Both the position numbers and the translations under genes were made by a program. Below the pieces are notes generated by a model, which was given only the letters and a program-made list of their open reading frames with translations, had not been told where the DNA came from and searched no databases. 64,000 nucleotides of DNA from Vibrio splendidus. Its GTDB lineage: Bacteria > Pseudomonadota > Gammaproteobacteria > Enterobacterales > Vibrionaceae. Location: positions 1,426,001 through 1,490,000 of the forward strand of contig NZ_LNRF01000001.1 of the NCBI RefSeq assembly GCF_001557875.1. Direction: 5' to 3'. Shown here piece by piece: positions 1-7,694 of this stretch; the first letter of the stretch is position 1; every line of letters starts with the position of its first letter.

Positions 1-1
1 G

Positions 2-124
2 CCTTATACCGATCAAGAAATTGGTGACGCCCGTTTGCAAGTAAGAGGCAAAACCAAAGGTGAAGCGCTGATTCGCTATTTACAAAGCCTGGGTAAAGAT
101 ACGTCACAGGAGGTATCACAATGA
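2..124 (+). CDS. ccoO: cbb3-type cytochrome c oxidase subunit II, C-terminal fragment
   Basis: Only the last 40 codons lie in the window, read in frame 2 from PYTDQEIGDA to the TGA at 122-124. The PYTDEEI...VKGKTE..ALI.YLQ.LG pattern is the usual C-terminus of CcoO, the membrane-anchored monohaem cytochrome c subunit of the cbb3 terminal oxidase. The stop overlaps the next start as ATGA (121-124), so CcoO and CcoP are translationally coupled. No ccoQ is found between them. The rest of the gene and ccoN should lie upstream of the window. Confidence 0.85.
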   Translation, partial: PYTDQEIGDARLQVRGKTKGEALIRYLQSLGKDTSQEVSQ

Positions 125-2277
125 GCACTTTTTGGAATTTATGGGCTGTATTATTAACCTTAATATTCTTTGTTCTGATGGTATCGGTTGTCGTTAAATA
201 CTGGCGAAGCAATCACAAGGCCGATCATGACAACACCATCGGTACCTTTGATGGTATTGAAGAGAAAGACGCACCGCCACCTAAACTATTGTTTGTCAGT
301 TATGCGGTCGCATTTCTTTTATCTGCAGGCTATTTGGTGCTCTACCCCGGGCTTGGCGAATGGGGAGGGTTAGTCGATTGGGAACAAAGCGATGATAAGC
401 TCAGTTCACCGACCACCAGCCTTAACGAACAATTTGCACAAACCAGCGAAACTACGTTAGAGGGATTAGCTGCCGTCCCAGAGATCGTGAACAGCGGTAG
501 GATTCTGTTCCAAACTCACTGTGCCGCTTGTCACCGAGATAACGCACAGGGACAAAAGCACTTTCCTAACCTGATAGACCAAGAGTGGCTTTATGGTGGC
601 AGTGATGAAGCTGTGATTCATTCGATCGCCAAAGGCCGGAACGGTGCTATGCCGGGTTGGAGTGAAATCATGCGCCCAGACGAGGTGGCGAAGGTCTCCT
701 ACTATTTAGCGTCTCTCAACCAACGTCATACCGATGTACCTGAAATTAAAGTCGAGCTCGGTAAAACCTTATTCACCAAATATTGTTCGTCTTGTCATAC
801 CGATGGTGCCGTCGCGAATCCTGCGATCGGTGTCCCTGATCTTTCGGACGATATCTGGCTTCATGGTGGCAGTATTGAAGAGATTCAACACACCATTAAC
901 TACGGCTTGAATAACCTCATGCCAGCGTTTGAGAATCAGCTAACCGAGAACGAAATACTCGCGCTTGGGGCTTACATACGTCACGCTGGAGAACTGGAGC
1001 AACAGAGGATCGCGAGTTTGAAAGTATCGTCTGTTGAACGTGGAGAATACTTAGCGCATGCCGGTGACTGTGTGGCTTGTCATAGTGCGGAAGGTGGAGA
1101 ACCCTTTGCTGGCGGCTTGCCGTTCGTGACACCTTTCGGCACCGTGTATTCAACCAACATAACCCCACACACCACCGAAGGTATTGGGACTTATGACTTC
1201 GATGATTTCCGAGCCGCGTTAGTTGCGGGTAAAGGTAAGAACGGTTACTTGTACCCTGCAATGCCTTACACCTCTTATCAATACCTCACCGATCAAGACA
1301 TGGTCGATTTATGGGAATACATGCAGTCAATCACCGCCGTGCCACGACGCAATGATGACAACAGCATGATGTTTCCATCCAATATTCGCTTAGGTTTGCT
1401 TGGCTGGAACATCGTATTCATGGATACCGACCCTATTGATTATGAAGTACCAGAGGAGCTCAAAGGAGAAATTGAGAATGTCGATAAGTGGCAACAAGGC
1501 AAATATTGGGTCGCAGGACTTGGTCACTGTTCGGAGTGTCATACACCACGAAACATTGCCCAAGCACTGATACCAGAACGTATTTTCCAAGGTAACTTAA
1601 TAGACGGTTGGAACGCACCTGACATCACCGCAAATGAGCTCTATATCGACGGCTGGGATGAGAAAACACTCACCGATTTCTTACACACAGGTCACTCAGA
1701 CAAAGGTACGGCTTTTGCGGGTATGGCAGATGTAGTGAAAAACAGCCTAAGCTTGATGACGCGTGAAGATATTGAGTCTATGTCCTACTACTTGCTGAGC
1801 GGTGATATCAACAACACCATTAGCAGCGATGCCGTGCCGTTACAGCCTCAAGGCTTTGATGAAGAGTCTTACGCAGCTGAAATCTACACCACGTATCGTC
1901 AAACCTGTGGGGCGTGTCATGGTGATGATGGTAAGGGTCGCGACCCTATCGCCCCTACTCTATTGAATAACGGTATTATCATGCACAGCGACCCATTCAA
2001 CACCATTGCGGTAACCGTTCGTGGCTTGCAGCCCACCTATCTCGACAAGGATAGAAACTTCATGCCAATGGCAAGTTTTGAGGATGTCCTATCGGATCAG
2101 AGACTGGCTGAGTTGATTACCTTCGTGCGATTGCATCTTGGAGACAGGCAAGAACCAGTCACCGCAGAGCATGTTCGTGAGGTAAGAGAAACACTTGAAG
2201 CTGCAGGTTACGCAGGTGGCTTACATACCACACCGGACATGTATGACCGCAGAGATAACACCATCAACATCCGATAG
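121..2277 (+). CDS. ccoP: CcoP fused to a triheme dehydrogenase-type cytochrome c (five haems)
   Basis: This 718-residue protein starts like cbb3 oxidase subunit III, with membrane segments near residues 8-28 and 57-78. Two periplasmic haem sites follow, CAACH at 134-138 and CSSCH at 222-226, as in normal diheme CcoP of about 300 residues. The protein then continues with a second module holding three more sites: CVACH 317-321, CSECH 470-474 and CGACH 596-600. This layout matches the cytochrome c subunit of membrane alcohol/gluconate-type dehydrogenases. The sequence shows one uninterrupted frame. The likely role, by inference, is passing electrons from periplasmic dehydrogenases directly into the oxidase. 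A coding-length error is unlikely because the reading frame and haem spacing are intact. It is the last gene before a terminator. Confidence 0.85.
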   Translation: MSTFWNLWAVLLTLIFFVLMVSVVVKYWRSNHKADHDNTIGTFDGIEEKDAPPPKLLFVSYAVAFLLSAGYLVLYPGLGEWGGLVDWEQSDDKLSSPTTSLNEQFAQTSETTLEGLAAVPEIVNSGRILFQTHCAACHRDNAQGQKHFPNLIDQEWLYGGSDEAVIHSIAKGRNGAMPGWSEIMRPDEVAKVSYYLASLNQRHTDVPEIKVELGKTLFTKYCSSCHTDGAVANPAIGVPDLSDDIWLHGGSIEEIQHTINYGLNNLMPAFENQLTENEILALGAYIRHAGELEQQRIASLKVSSVERGEYLAHAGDCVACHSAEGGEPFAGGLPFVTPFGTVYSTNITPHTTEGIGTYDFDDFRAALVAGKGKNGYLYPAMPYTSYQYLTDQDMVDLWEYMQSITAVPRRNDDNSMMFPSNIRLGLLGWNIVFMDTDPIDYEVPEELKGEIENVDKWQQGKYWVAGLGHCSECHTPRNIAQALIPERIFQGNLIDGWNAPDITANELYIDGWDEKTLTDFLHTGHSDKGTAFAGMADVVKNSLSLMTREDIESMSYYLLSGDINNTISSDAVPLQPQGFDEESYAAEIYTTYRQTCGACHGDDGKGRDPIAPTLLNNGIIMHSDPFNTIAVTVRGLQPTYLDKDRNFMPMASFEDVLSDQRLAELITFVRLHLGDRQEPVTAEHVREVRETLEAAGYAGGLHTTPDMYDRRDNTINIR

Positions 2278-2313
2278 CGGACATATCATTTAGACAGTGA
2301 ATTGCAATAAACC

Positions 2314-2342
2314 AAAGGAGGCCAATGTGCCTCCTTTTCATT
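2314..2342 (+). terminator. Rho-independent terminator after the cbb3 operon
   Basis: A nine-base-pair stem AAAGGAGGC / GCCTCCTTT with a six-base loop is followed by a T-rich run. It sits 37 bases after the ccoP stop. Confidence 0.8.
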
Positions 2343-2500
2343 TTCGGTCCTCTTGTACGCAGTGGCGTCATACAACACAATTATAACTAACTGATTACAC
2401 AATTAAGCAGGCCTGCACATAATGCGATCAATCTCGCAGAACAAAGATGACACCAAGTGCATAATATGTAAAATTTTCTAAAGATGTACTAAGGACCGTT

Positions 2501-2728
2501 ATGGATACAACTACACTCATCTACGATACGTTGGAAGGCCTGTCGAGCGCAAAGCCACAGCAACACGCTCAAATCCGCCAAAATCTATATAACCAATTAG
2601 ATTTATCATTTGAGAAGCAGTTGGCTTTGTATTCATCAGTTCTTGGTCCAGCAAGTGCTGGTAGATTGACCGATTTGGATAGCGCTGTGATGTCTGCACG
2701 CAAGATTGTTGGCTTAGAAAACAGCTAA
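2501..2728 (+). CDS. Small hypothetical protein, 75 aa
   Basis: The product is soluble and mostly helical, without signal peptide, membrane segment or recognised domain. An AAGGA sequence lies about ten bases before the ATG, and a clear terminator follows the stop, which makes it a convincing single-gene unit. An opposite-strand ORF over the same bases lacks these signals. I do not recognise the family and give no function. Confidence 0.6.
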   Translation: MDTTTLIYDTLEGLSSAKPQQHAQIRQNLYNQLDLSFEKQLALYSSVLGPASAGRLTDLDSAVMSARKIVGLENS

Positions 2729-2753
2729 GCAATCTTCAACCTATCTCAACTTT

Positions 2754-2780
2754 AACGCTGTCATCGTGCAGCGTTTTTTT
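2754..2780 (+). terminator. Rho-independent terminator
   Basis: Stem AACGCTG / CAGCGTT with an eight-base loop, followed by seven T. It ends the 75-aa gene unit. Confidence 0.8.
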
Positions 2781-2791
2781 ATGGACGCTAT

Positions 2792-2848
2792 TTACGATAA
2801 GGACGGTTGGTTACGATAAGGACGGTTAAGTAAGATAAGTGCAGTTGG
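2792..2848. repeat. Three tandem ~19-bp units
   Basis: TTACGATAAGGACGGTT occurs twice head to tail (2792-2810 and 2811-2829). A degenerate third unit (2831-2848, AAGATAAGTGCAGTTGG) follows. The array lies between a terminator and the next gene. The units are close to two helical turns apart, so a regulatory role or slippage remnant is possible. Confidence 0.6.
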
Positions 2849-2973
2849 GTCTGTTTTTCAAGTTACACGCATTCTCATTTGGTTAATCTTATGTTCCATT
2901 TTTAACAGGTGTGTAACCACAATAATGGCGCTAATGTTAGTAGCACGTTAACCACACATCGGATGGAAGAATC

Positions 2974-3156
2974 ATGAGAGTACTTATTGAATATACACAA
3001 ACAGGCAAATACCGTGATCATGCGTGGGAAGCATTAACGATTCGTTCAAAAGGCGAAATTCAAGCTGTGACTCCCTCTTACGCGGCTCAGCTTATCGAAC
3101 AGAACCGCGCCAGCTTATCGACCACTGAAAATCAAGATATCGTCATCCAACCTTAA
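2974..3156 (+). CDS. Small hypothetical protein, 60 aa
   Basis: A short soluble protein beginning MRVLIEYTQTG, with no signal peptide or recognised motif. The ATG follows a GGATGGAAG purine stretch that can act as ribosome binding site. A bidirectional terminator follows the stop. The gene stands alone between terminators; the function is unknown. Confidence 0.55.
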   Translation: MRVLIEYTQTGKYRDHAWEALTIRSKGEIQAVTPSYAAQLIEQNRASLSTTENQDIVIQP

Positions 3157-3211
3157 TGGCTTCAAGGGCTACCCCTCCTAGTTCCTTAAATCGAATAGTT
3201 CGATGACATAA

Positions 3212-3240
3212 AAAACGCTGCATGGATGCAGCGTTTTCTT
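3212..3240. terminator. Bidirectional terminator
   Basis: A perfect twelve-base-pair stem AAAACGCTGCAT / ATGCAGCGTTTT with a two-base centre lies between the convergent 60-aa gene and the S33 hydrolase. T-rich tails occur on both strands. Confidence 0.85.
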
Positions 3241-3262
3241 GTTTCTGGCGGGGAGAATTTAA

Positions 3263-4555
3263 TTATTTAGGTAGGTTTTCTAATGCATCAACCATCGTCA
3301 TTAGCTTATCGACGATTCGTTCACCATCCACTCTCAAACCATTGTGCTCATACTCGTTGGTAATCCACGCTTTCGAGTTTGGAATATTAGCCAGTGTTTC
3401 ACGACTGTAATCAAGCTCTACGTACATATCGTCAGCGTAGACCGCGCACGCCATTGGAACGGTATTCTTACTCAGCTGCTCTGCGTTGTACAAAGTGCCC
3501 CAGTCCGACTTCTCGGCCAACATGTTTGCCGCTTCACGTAATGGCTTCAACGTTTCTAGTTGATCGAACATCCATGGGTAGACCATTTCTCCAGTAAACC
3601 AGAACTCAGAGCCTGACTGGTAGTTGAAGTGTGGGTACTGCTGACGAACTCGATGTGCAGACCAGTTAGACGCAGTGCCTTGGCAGTAAATCGACTCATG
3701 CAAGATTGCGTAAATTGGGTTAGTTAAGTAACCCTGCTCTTGCTGCATTTGATTTAGGAAGCTGTAGCTCAGCTGCTTGTTACCGTTCACTTCAACAAAG
3801 GCACTTTCCAGTGCGAAATACATCGGCAGGTTCGCTTCGCCGCCCCCAAGGTTAATGCCAATAAGTTGGAATTGCTCAACCGTGAACACCTGACCGTTTG
3901 GCAGTCTCACATCGTTGTTCAGCAGGTAATCAGAGATCTCACGACACATAGCTTGTGCTTGTGGGAACTGAGCAAAGAAGGCCTTGTTTTTATCTTCTAC
4001 ACGTTTGTAAGTCGCCCGATAAACATCGTCAGCTTCACGCTCTATAGATGGAATGCCGCCCGTTACATAGCAGCGTTGTAGGCTTTGTGGGAACAGTGAT
4101 AAATAACTCAGCGTACAGAAGCCACCAAAGCTTTGACCAATCGTCGACCATTGCTTAACACCGAACTGCTCACGAATCGCTTCAGCGTCACGAACGATGT
4201 TATCCGCTCTGAAATGCGTTAAGTACTCAACTTGTTGTTCTGGAGACAAATGCGCCAAGGTATCATGGCTGATAACCGTGCTATTGCCTGTACCACGTTG
4301 GTCTAGAAGCAGAACTCGGTAGTTTTGTAATGCACGCTTCAGCCAACCTGATTGACCGCTCACTCGTGGAGAAGGAAAACCTGGGCCGCCCTGAAAGTAG
4401 ATCAACCACGGCAGTTCTTGCCCATCTTTAGCGAGATCAACCAGCTCACGTGCGAAGACTTTGATCTGTTGTCCGTCTTTTGCTTGATAATCGAGTGGCA
4501 ACTCAAACGAGTGCTGACGATACAGGGTGGTTCCATCAATAAAGTTAGCTTGCAC
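3263..4555 (-). CDS. Alpha/beta hydrolase of the prolyl aminopeptidase (S33) family
   Basis: The 430-residue protein has the oxyanion-hole motif QGGPG at 55-59 (usually HGGPG), the DQRGTG motif at 85-90, and nucleophile Ser142 in GQSFGG. Asp375 or Asp376 and His404 (EYEHNG) complete the expected triad. This is the architecture of proline iminopeptidases, which release N-terminal proline from peptides in the cytoplasm; no signal peptide is seen. The first glycine motif has Gln for His, a tolerated change. It is a single-gene unit, with a terminator-like hairpin 50 to 65 bases upstream of its start on the same strand. Confidence 0.8.
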   Translation of the reverse strand: MQANFIDGTTLYRQHSFELPLDYQAKDGQQIKVFARELVDLAKDGQELPWLIYFQGGPGFPSPRVSGQSGWLKRALQNYRVLLLDQRGTGNSTVISHDTLAHLSPEQQVEYLTHFRADNIVRDAEAIREQFGVKQWSTIGQSFGGFCTLSYLSLFPQSLQRCYVTGGIPSIEREADDVYRATYKRVEDKNKAFFAQFPQAQAMCREISDYLLNNDVRLPNGQVFTVEQFQLIGINLGGGEANLPMYFALESAFVEVNGNKQLSYSFLNQMQQEQGYLTNPIYAILHESIYCQGTASNWSAHRVRQQYPHFNYQSGSEFWFTGEMVYPWMFDQLETLKPLREAANMLAEKSDWGTLYNAEQLSKNTVPMACAVYADDMYVELDYSRETLANIPNSKAWITNEYEHNGLRVDGERIVDKLMTMVDALENLPK

Positions 4556-4600
4556 GTTTCATTCCTTTTTTATCTGATTCTAAAGTCATCGGTACGAATA

Positions 4601-4621
4601 AAAACGGTGCCCTTTGGCACC
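4601..4621 (-). terminator. Terminator-like hairpin upstream of the S33 hydrolase
   Basis: On the minus strand GGTGCC-AAAG-GGCACC is followed by GTTTTTATT. It looks like an intrinsic terminator although it lies upstream of, not after, the hydrolase gene. It directly follows the stop codon of a 27-codon ORF, so it may end a short transcript or act as an attenuator. Confidence 0.55.
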
Positions 4622-4705
4622 TTACTTAGCAAGATACGCATAGTCGCTTGTAAATGAAACCGTTTGTTGAACCTGAATGTGAAGGTACTTCATTAAATCG
4701 CCCAT
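4622..4705 (-). CDS. Possible 27-aa small protein
   Basis: The frame reads from an ATG at 4705 to a TAA that abuts the terminator-like hairpin (4606-4621). A second in-frame ATG lies at 4693. No strong ribosome binding site is seen for either, and the peptide has no runs of regulatory codons. The only support is its exact placement before the hairpin. It could be a leader peptide, part of a small RNA, or chance. Confidence 0.22.
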   Translation of the reverse strand: MGDLMKYLHIQVQQTVSFTSDYAYLAK

Positions 4706-4791
4706 TAGGTTTAAACGCGTAACAACTTGTTTCAAAACAAAAGGTTTAAGGCGGGCTCTATAGAGAGGAAGAATGAAAACGGGTGACAAAT

Positions 4792-4830
4792 AAAAAGAGC
4801 TTAACGAGGTGAGGATACGTTAAGCTCTTT
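4792..4830 (-). terminator. Strong terminator of the six-gene minus-strand operon
   Basis: A perfect thirteen-base-pair stem AAAGAGCTTAACG / CGTTAAGCTCTTT with an eleven-base loop is followed on the minus strand by TTTTTATTTG. It lies about 50 bases after the DUF3726-like gene. Confidence 0.85.
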
Positions 4831-4881
4831 GGTTTTATCAGTTATAGCGTGTGTTATCAAGAATGCTATCGATGCACTGGA

Positions 4882-5619
4882 CTATGAAGTCGTGAGCTCA
4901 CCTGCACCTTGAATTGAACGTTGGCTGCTTTCGACAAGAATAGCCGTTGCCGTTTCTTTCAACGCGCCCCACTCTCCATCGTCAACTTCAATGCCCTCGT
5001 TCCACGCCTTCTCTTGAGTTTTAGAAAGCGCTTCCGACTCAATGTGTGTTTGGTAGCCATCTGACAAAAGCTTGATATCGAAATCCTGGACGGAAAGTTC
5101 GATGGTCATATTATGGATATGTTCGTCCGATGTCAGAGGCAAATCTGATAAAAACAGTTCTGGAGCAACGCAACCGCGGTTAAGCACATACAAGGTGCTC
5201 TTAGGGTTAGAGCCGTTGTCCCAACGTGCAGTACACGCGATACCTTTCGCGGCCAGTTTCACAAGCTCGCTGTACGCTAGCCAGCGGTTATGACAGTTGT
5301 TTAACTCAATTTTCAGCGTCTTCTTGCCGACCATTTTTTCAATCGCGTAATCCATCACCACAGGTAGGTGGCACGCTAAACTTGCCTTGTGCAGGTCAAC
5401 TTCAACCGTGTTATCACTAAGCACTTGAATGTCCACTGGGCAATCGTCTTCTAACCCAATGAAGTTGCTCGCATTGTTAAAATGACGAACACCATCCAAC
5501 CCCACCATTTGTAAATCTGCCACCATGTTCGCTATCACATCGGCTTCACCACATGTACGGCGCATACCCAGAAAGGCTTTATTGACGGCCGCTACCAGTT
5601 CATTGTGAGAAACGATCAT
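4882..5619 (-). CDS. DUF3726-like protein
   Basis: The 245-residue soluble protein resembles, from memory, the DUF3726 family of marine gammaproteobacteria. Its first 50 residues (helix rich in Ala and Val, then ADLQMVGLDGVRHF) recall the N-terminal helices of LDH2/malate-dehydrogenase-type oxidoreductases (ADL.G.DSHGV), but no cofactor site is apparent. Its start overlaps the stop of the upstream 624-codon gene by four bases (ATGA type), so both are made together. It is last in the betaine-like operon and followed by a strong terminator. Function unknown. Confidence 0.6.
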   Translation of the reverse strand: MIVSHNELVAAVNKAFLGMRRTCGEADVIANMVADLQMVGLDGVRHFNNASNFIGLEDDCPVDIQVLSDNTVEVDLHKASLACHLPVVMDYAIEKMVGKKTLKIELNNCHNRWLAYSELVKLAAKGIACTARWDNGSNPKSTLYVLNRGCVAPELFLSDLPLTSDEHIHNMTIELSVQDFDIKLLSDGYQTHIESEALSKTQEKAWNEGIEVDDGEWGALKETATAILVESSQRSIQGAGELTTS

Positions 5620-7490
5620 AACGATTTACCTCCATGTTGAGCATTGATATGTGTAGTAGCTTTTTGTGAATCAGCGAGCTCCGCTTCATTTGGTAACAGT
5701 GGGAACACCCATTCGTCCTGGTGAATTTCATCAAGCAATGGCGCACCTTGGAAAAATGTCACTCGCACCCAACGGTCAGATCGTGGATCAAACTTCGTCG
5801 CTCCAAATACCGCTAGCTTGCAACGCAACAAGTGCATTGGTAGTGACGATTGGTGCAGCACATTCATTTGAATATCGCCCATCGCTTTGTTACCTAGCGT
5901 CCACACTCGACGCGCAATTGCACGGTACTGTGGCTGTTTAACAAGAAACTCAGCCAATGACAGTTCTGGCGCGAATTGCAATAACGCATGGTACAAACGG
6001 TAAGCTTGACGGCCGATATCTAACGGAAGTTCACGCTCTTCTCCTAGCTCTTCGCCTCGAACACCGAGTCTTGGCTCTTCTTTGTCTTGAGAGCGATACC
6101 AGAACCAGTAATTATTCTCTGCTTTAGTAAAGTCAGTCGTAATCGCCCAGCGGTATTTTTCTTCCAACACAACCAAAAGGTCTTGAATCTTTTTACCGCT
6201 AGGAAGCGACAGTGTTTCGCTACAATTCATTTGCTCTTGATGGGCGTCCACTAATTCTGGGTACAATTCCATCAAGCATGAGATAAGGATTTCTTGGGCT
6301 TCCATACTCATGTGTTTAGATTGTTCAACTAACTGCGCCCATGTATCACATTGGCTGACAGACACTTCTAACGATTGCTCTGCGTGTTTCAACTCATCCA
6401 CAGCAGCTTTGTTCAGCTCTTGCTGATTTTCATTGATGGTAACGACTTGTTCTAAATGACAAATCGCTTTTTTAACTAATGTACGTAGTGGCTCGATCAA
6501 CGCCGTATCCGTGTGATTAGCCAACACGTCAGCTAATGCATGTTCACGGGTTGTCATCCATTGGTCGACAATACTTGGGTGGTTAATCAAGTATGGCGCC
6601 ATGCCTAAACCAGTCGCATTACCGACACCAAGGTAACGTTGTAATCCTCTGTGCAAGGTAATCGCTTGTTCACCGCCCTGTTGCTCAGCTAGGTAATGAA
6701 CCCAATCTAAGCTGAACTCACGCAGCATATAAACCGCACACATTTGCGCACTAAACGACTGATTAAAATCTTCATTTTTTTCTAAGACTTTAAAGTCAGC
6801 AATTCCAAATTTTCCGTTGCCGTATACCGCTGTCGTTCGCAGGATGTAACCCACTTCAGCCAGCTCTTTTGGTGTTGGTTGAACACCTTTAGCCAGGTGA
6901 CTAACGATGTGTTCAAACACTCGTACACTTTTATTTGCGCGGGCCAACACAAGCACGTTATTTGGATTACGGCCGGCTTCTTGTAGCGGTACATTCGCAC
7001 GAAGTCTTTCAAGTAGGGCGACATCAACATCACCAAGAACAAGCGCAAACGTTACATCCCACTTTTCAGCAATTACACGGTCATTTCGTTCGTCATCCGC
7101 GATCTCATCGCAGAAAACAACCAAATGATAAACATGGTTTGGTGTCGCCAACTTATAGATAACATGGCCAAATCCTTGAGTGTCTAATTGCCACTCATGC
7201 TTAGTCACTTTCCATTCTTGCTGCGCCATTTTACGAATCAGTGTTCTCACGAAGCTGATGCGAGTTTGGTGCATTGCACCTAGCCTTTCCGGTGCCATGA
7301 CGACGGTTGCGTCACGTAGTACTGATTCAGTGTAAGTAGAACGATGTGCATCCATTTTGCTCACCACCTTATAGTTATAGGATTTTGCTAGCCATTCAGA
7401 ACCGATCGTTGCCGTCATTTGAAGCATTGTTGCGACAGTATGTTGGTTAGCTTTCACGTTTTTGATAGTTATCGAGGCAAGCGAACTCAC
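5616..7490 (-). CDS. Conserved hypothetical protein, 624 aa, betaine-like operon
   Basis: A large soluble protein without signal peptide or membrane segments and without a domain I recognise. The first possible start is GTG at 7490, because an in-frame TGA lies two codons earlier. Its purine stretch GAGGGG touches the GTG and is too close for a normal ribosome binding site. A better-placed AGGA serves an ATG at 7497 in another frame, so coupling to that 16-codon ORF, or a later start, is possible. The gene sits between a BCCT transporter and the DUF3726-like gene and overlaps the latter. A role in using the transported compound is inference only. Confidence 0.6.
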   Translation of the reverse strand: MSSLASITIKNVKANQHTVATMLQMTATIGSEWLAKSYNYKVVSKMDAHRSTYTESVLRDATVVMAPERLGAMHQTRISFVRTLIRKMAQQEWKVTKHEWQLDTQGFGHVIYKLATPNHVYHLVVFCDEIADDERNDRVIAEKWDVTFALVLGDVDVALLERLRANVPLQEAGRNPNNVLVLARANKSVRVFEHIVSHLAKGVQPTPKELAEVGYILRTTAVYGNGKFGIADFKVLEKNEDFNQSFSAQMCAVYMLREFSLDWVHYLAEQQGGEQAITLHRGLQRYLGVGNATGLGMAPYLINHPSIVDQWMTTREHALADVLANHTDTALIEPLRTLVKKAICHLEQVVTINENQQELNKAAVDELKHAEQSLEVSVSQCDTWAQLVEQSKHMSMEAQEILISCLMELYPELVDAHQEQMNCSETLSLPSGKKIQDLLVVLEEKYRWAITTDFTKAENNYWFWYRSQDKEEPRLGVRGEELGEERELPLDIGRQAYRLYHALLQFAPELSLAEFLVKQPQYRAIARRVWTLGNKAMGDIQMNVLHQSSLPMHLLRCKLAVFGATKFDPRSDRWVRVTFFQGAPLLDEIHQDEWVFPLLPNEAELADSQKATTHINAQHGGKSL

Positions 7491-7497
7491 CCCTCAT
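7447..7497 (-). CDS. Possible 16-aa upstream ORF overlapping the 624-aa gene
   Basis: An ATG at 7497 has an ideal AGGA six bases upstream (7504-7507) and reads 16 codons to a TAA at 7447-7449. It spans the GTG start of the 624-aa frame in a different phase. It may drive translational coupling or regulate translation. A sequencing frameshift near the start of the large gene is an alternative. Confidence 0.35.
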   Translation of the reverse strand: MRGEFACLDNYQKRES

Positions 7498-7510
7498 TAT
7501 TTGTCCTGAC

Positions 7511-7611
7511 TAGGTCTCTTCACCTAAATAGTTGCCGTCTGGTGTATCTTCACCAGTACGGGTTTCTCTTCCTTTCGGAATTTTTGCATCAGCCTTCTTT
7601 CAAAGGCTGAT
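7511..7611 (-). ncRNA. Candidate structured leader RNA, unknown class
   Basis: Reading 5' to 3' on the minus strand, four consecutive hairpins lie between the BCCT stop and the next start. A: ATCAGCCTT / AAGGCTGAT (7588-7611). B: UUCC-GAAA-GGAA, a GNRA tetraloop (7569-7580). C: CCGU-A-CUGGUG / CACCAG-ACGG, with one bulged A (7535-7561). D: UAGGU / ACCUA (7511-7526). Loops of C and D share the bases AAGA. A Shine-Dalgarno sequence follows directly. The order suggests a cis-regulatory RNA. I could not fit it to the glycine, SAM, TPP or cyclic-di-GMP riboswitch consensus. Confidence 0.4.
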
Positions 7612-7694
7612 TTGTTTCTCTTTCATTTTTAGAGAGCGTTTTCTCTACAGGTTCTTTTCTTTAAAGACCCTGCTCTTTTATAAACTCGGCTCTT

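Noticed and set aside
917-1261. 114-codon minus-strand ORF inside ccoP
   Set aside because: It is fully opposite a clearly coding frame with five haem motifs, and lacks a binding site or family features.
7511-7611. Resemblance of the leader to SAM-I (CGGCAAC) or glycine riboswitches (CAGGAC)
   Set aside because: Only isolated six- to seven-base matches are present; the conserved cores of both classes are missing, so I kept it as unknown class.
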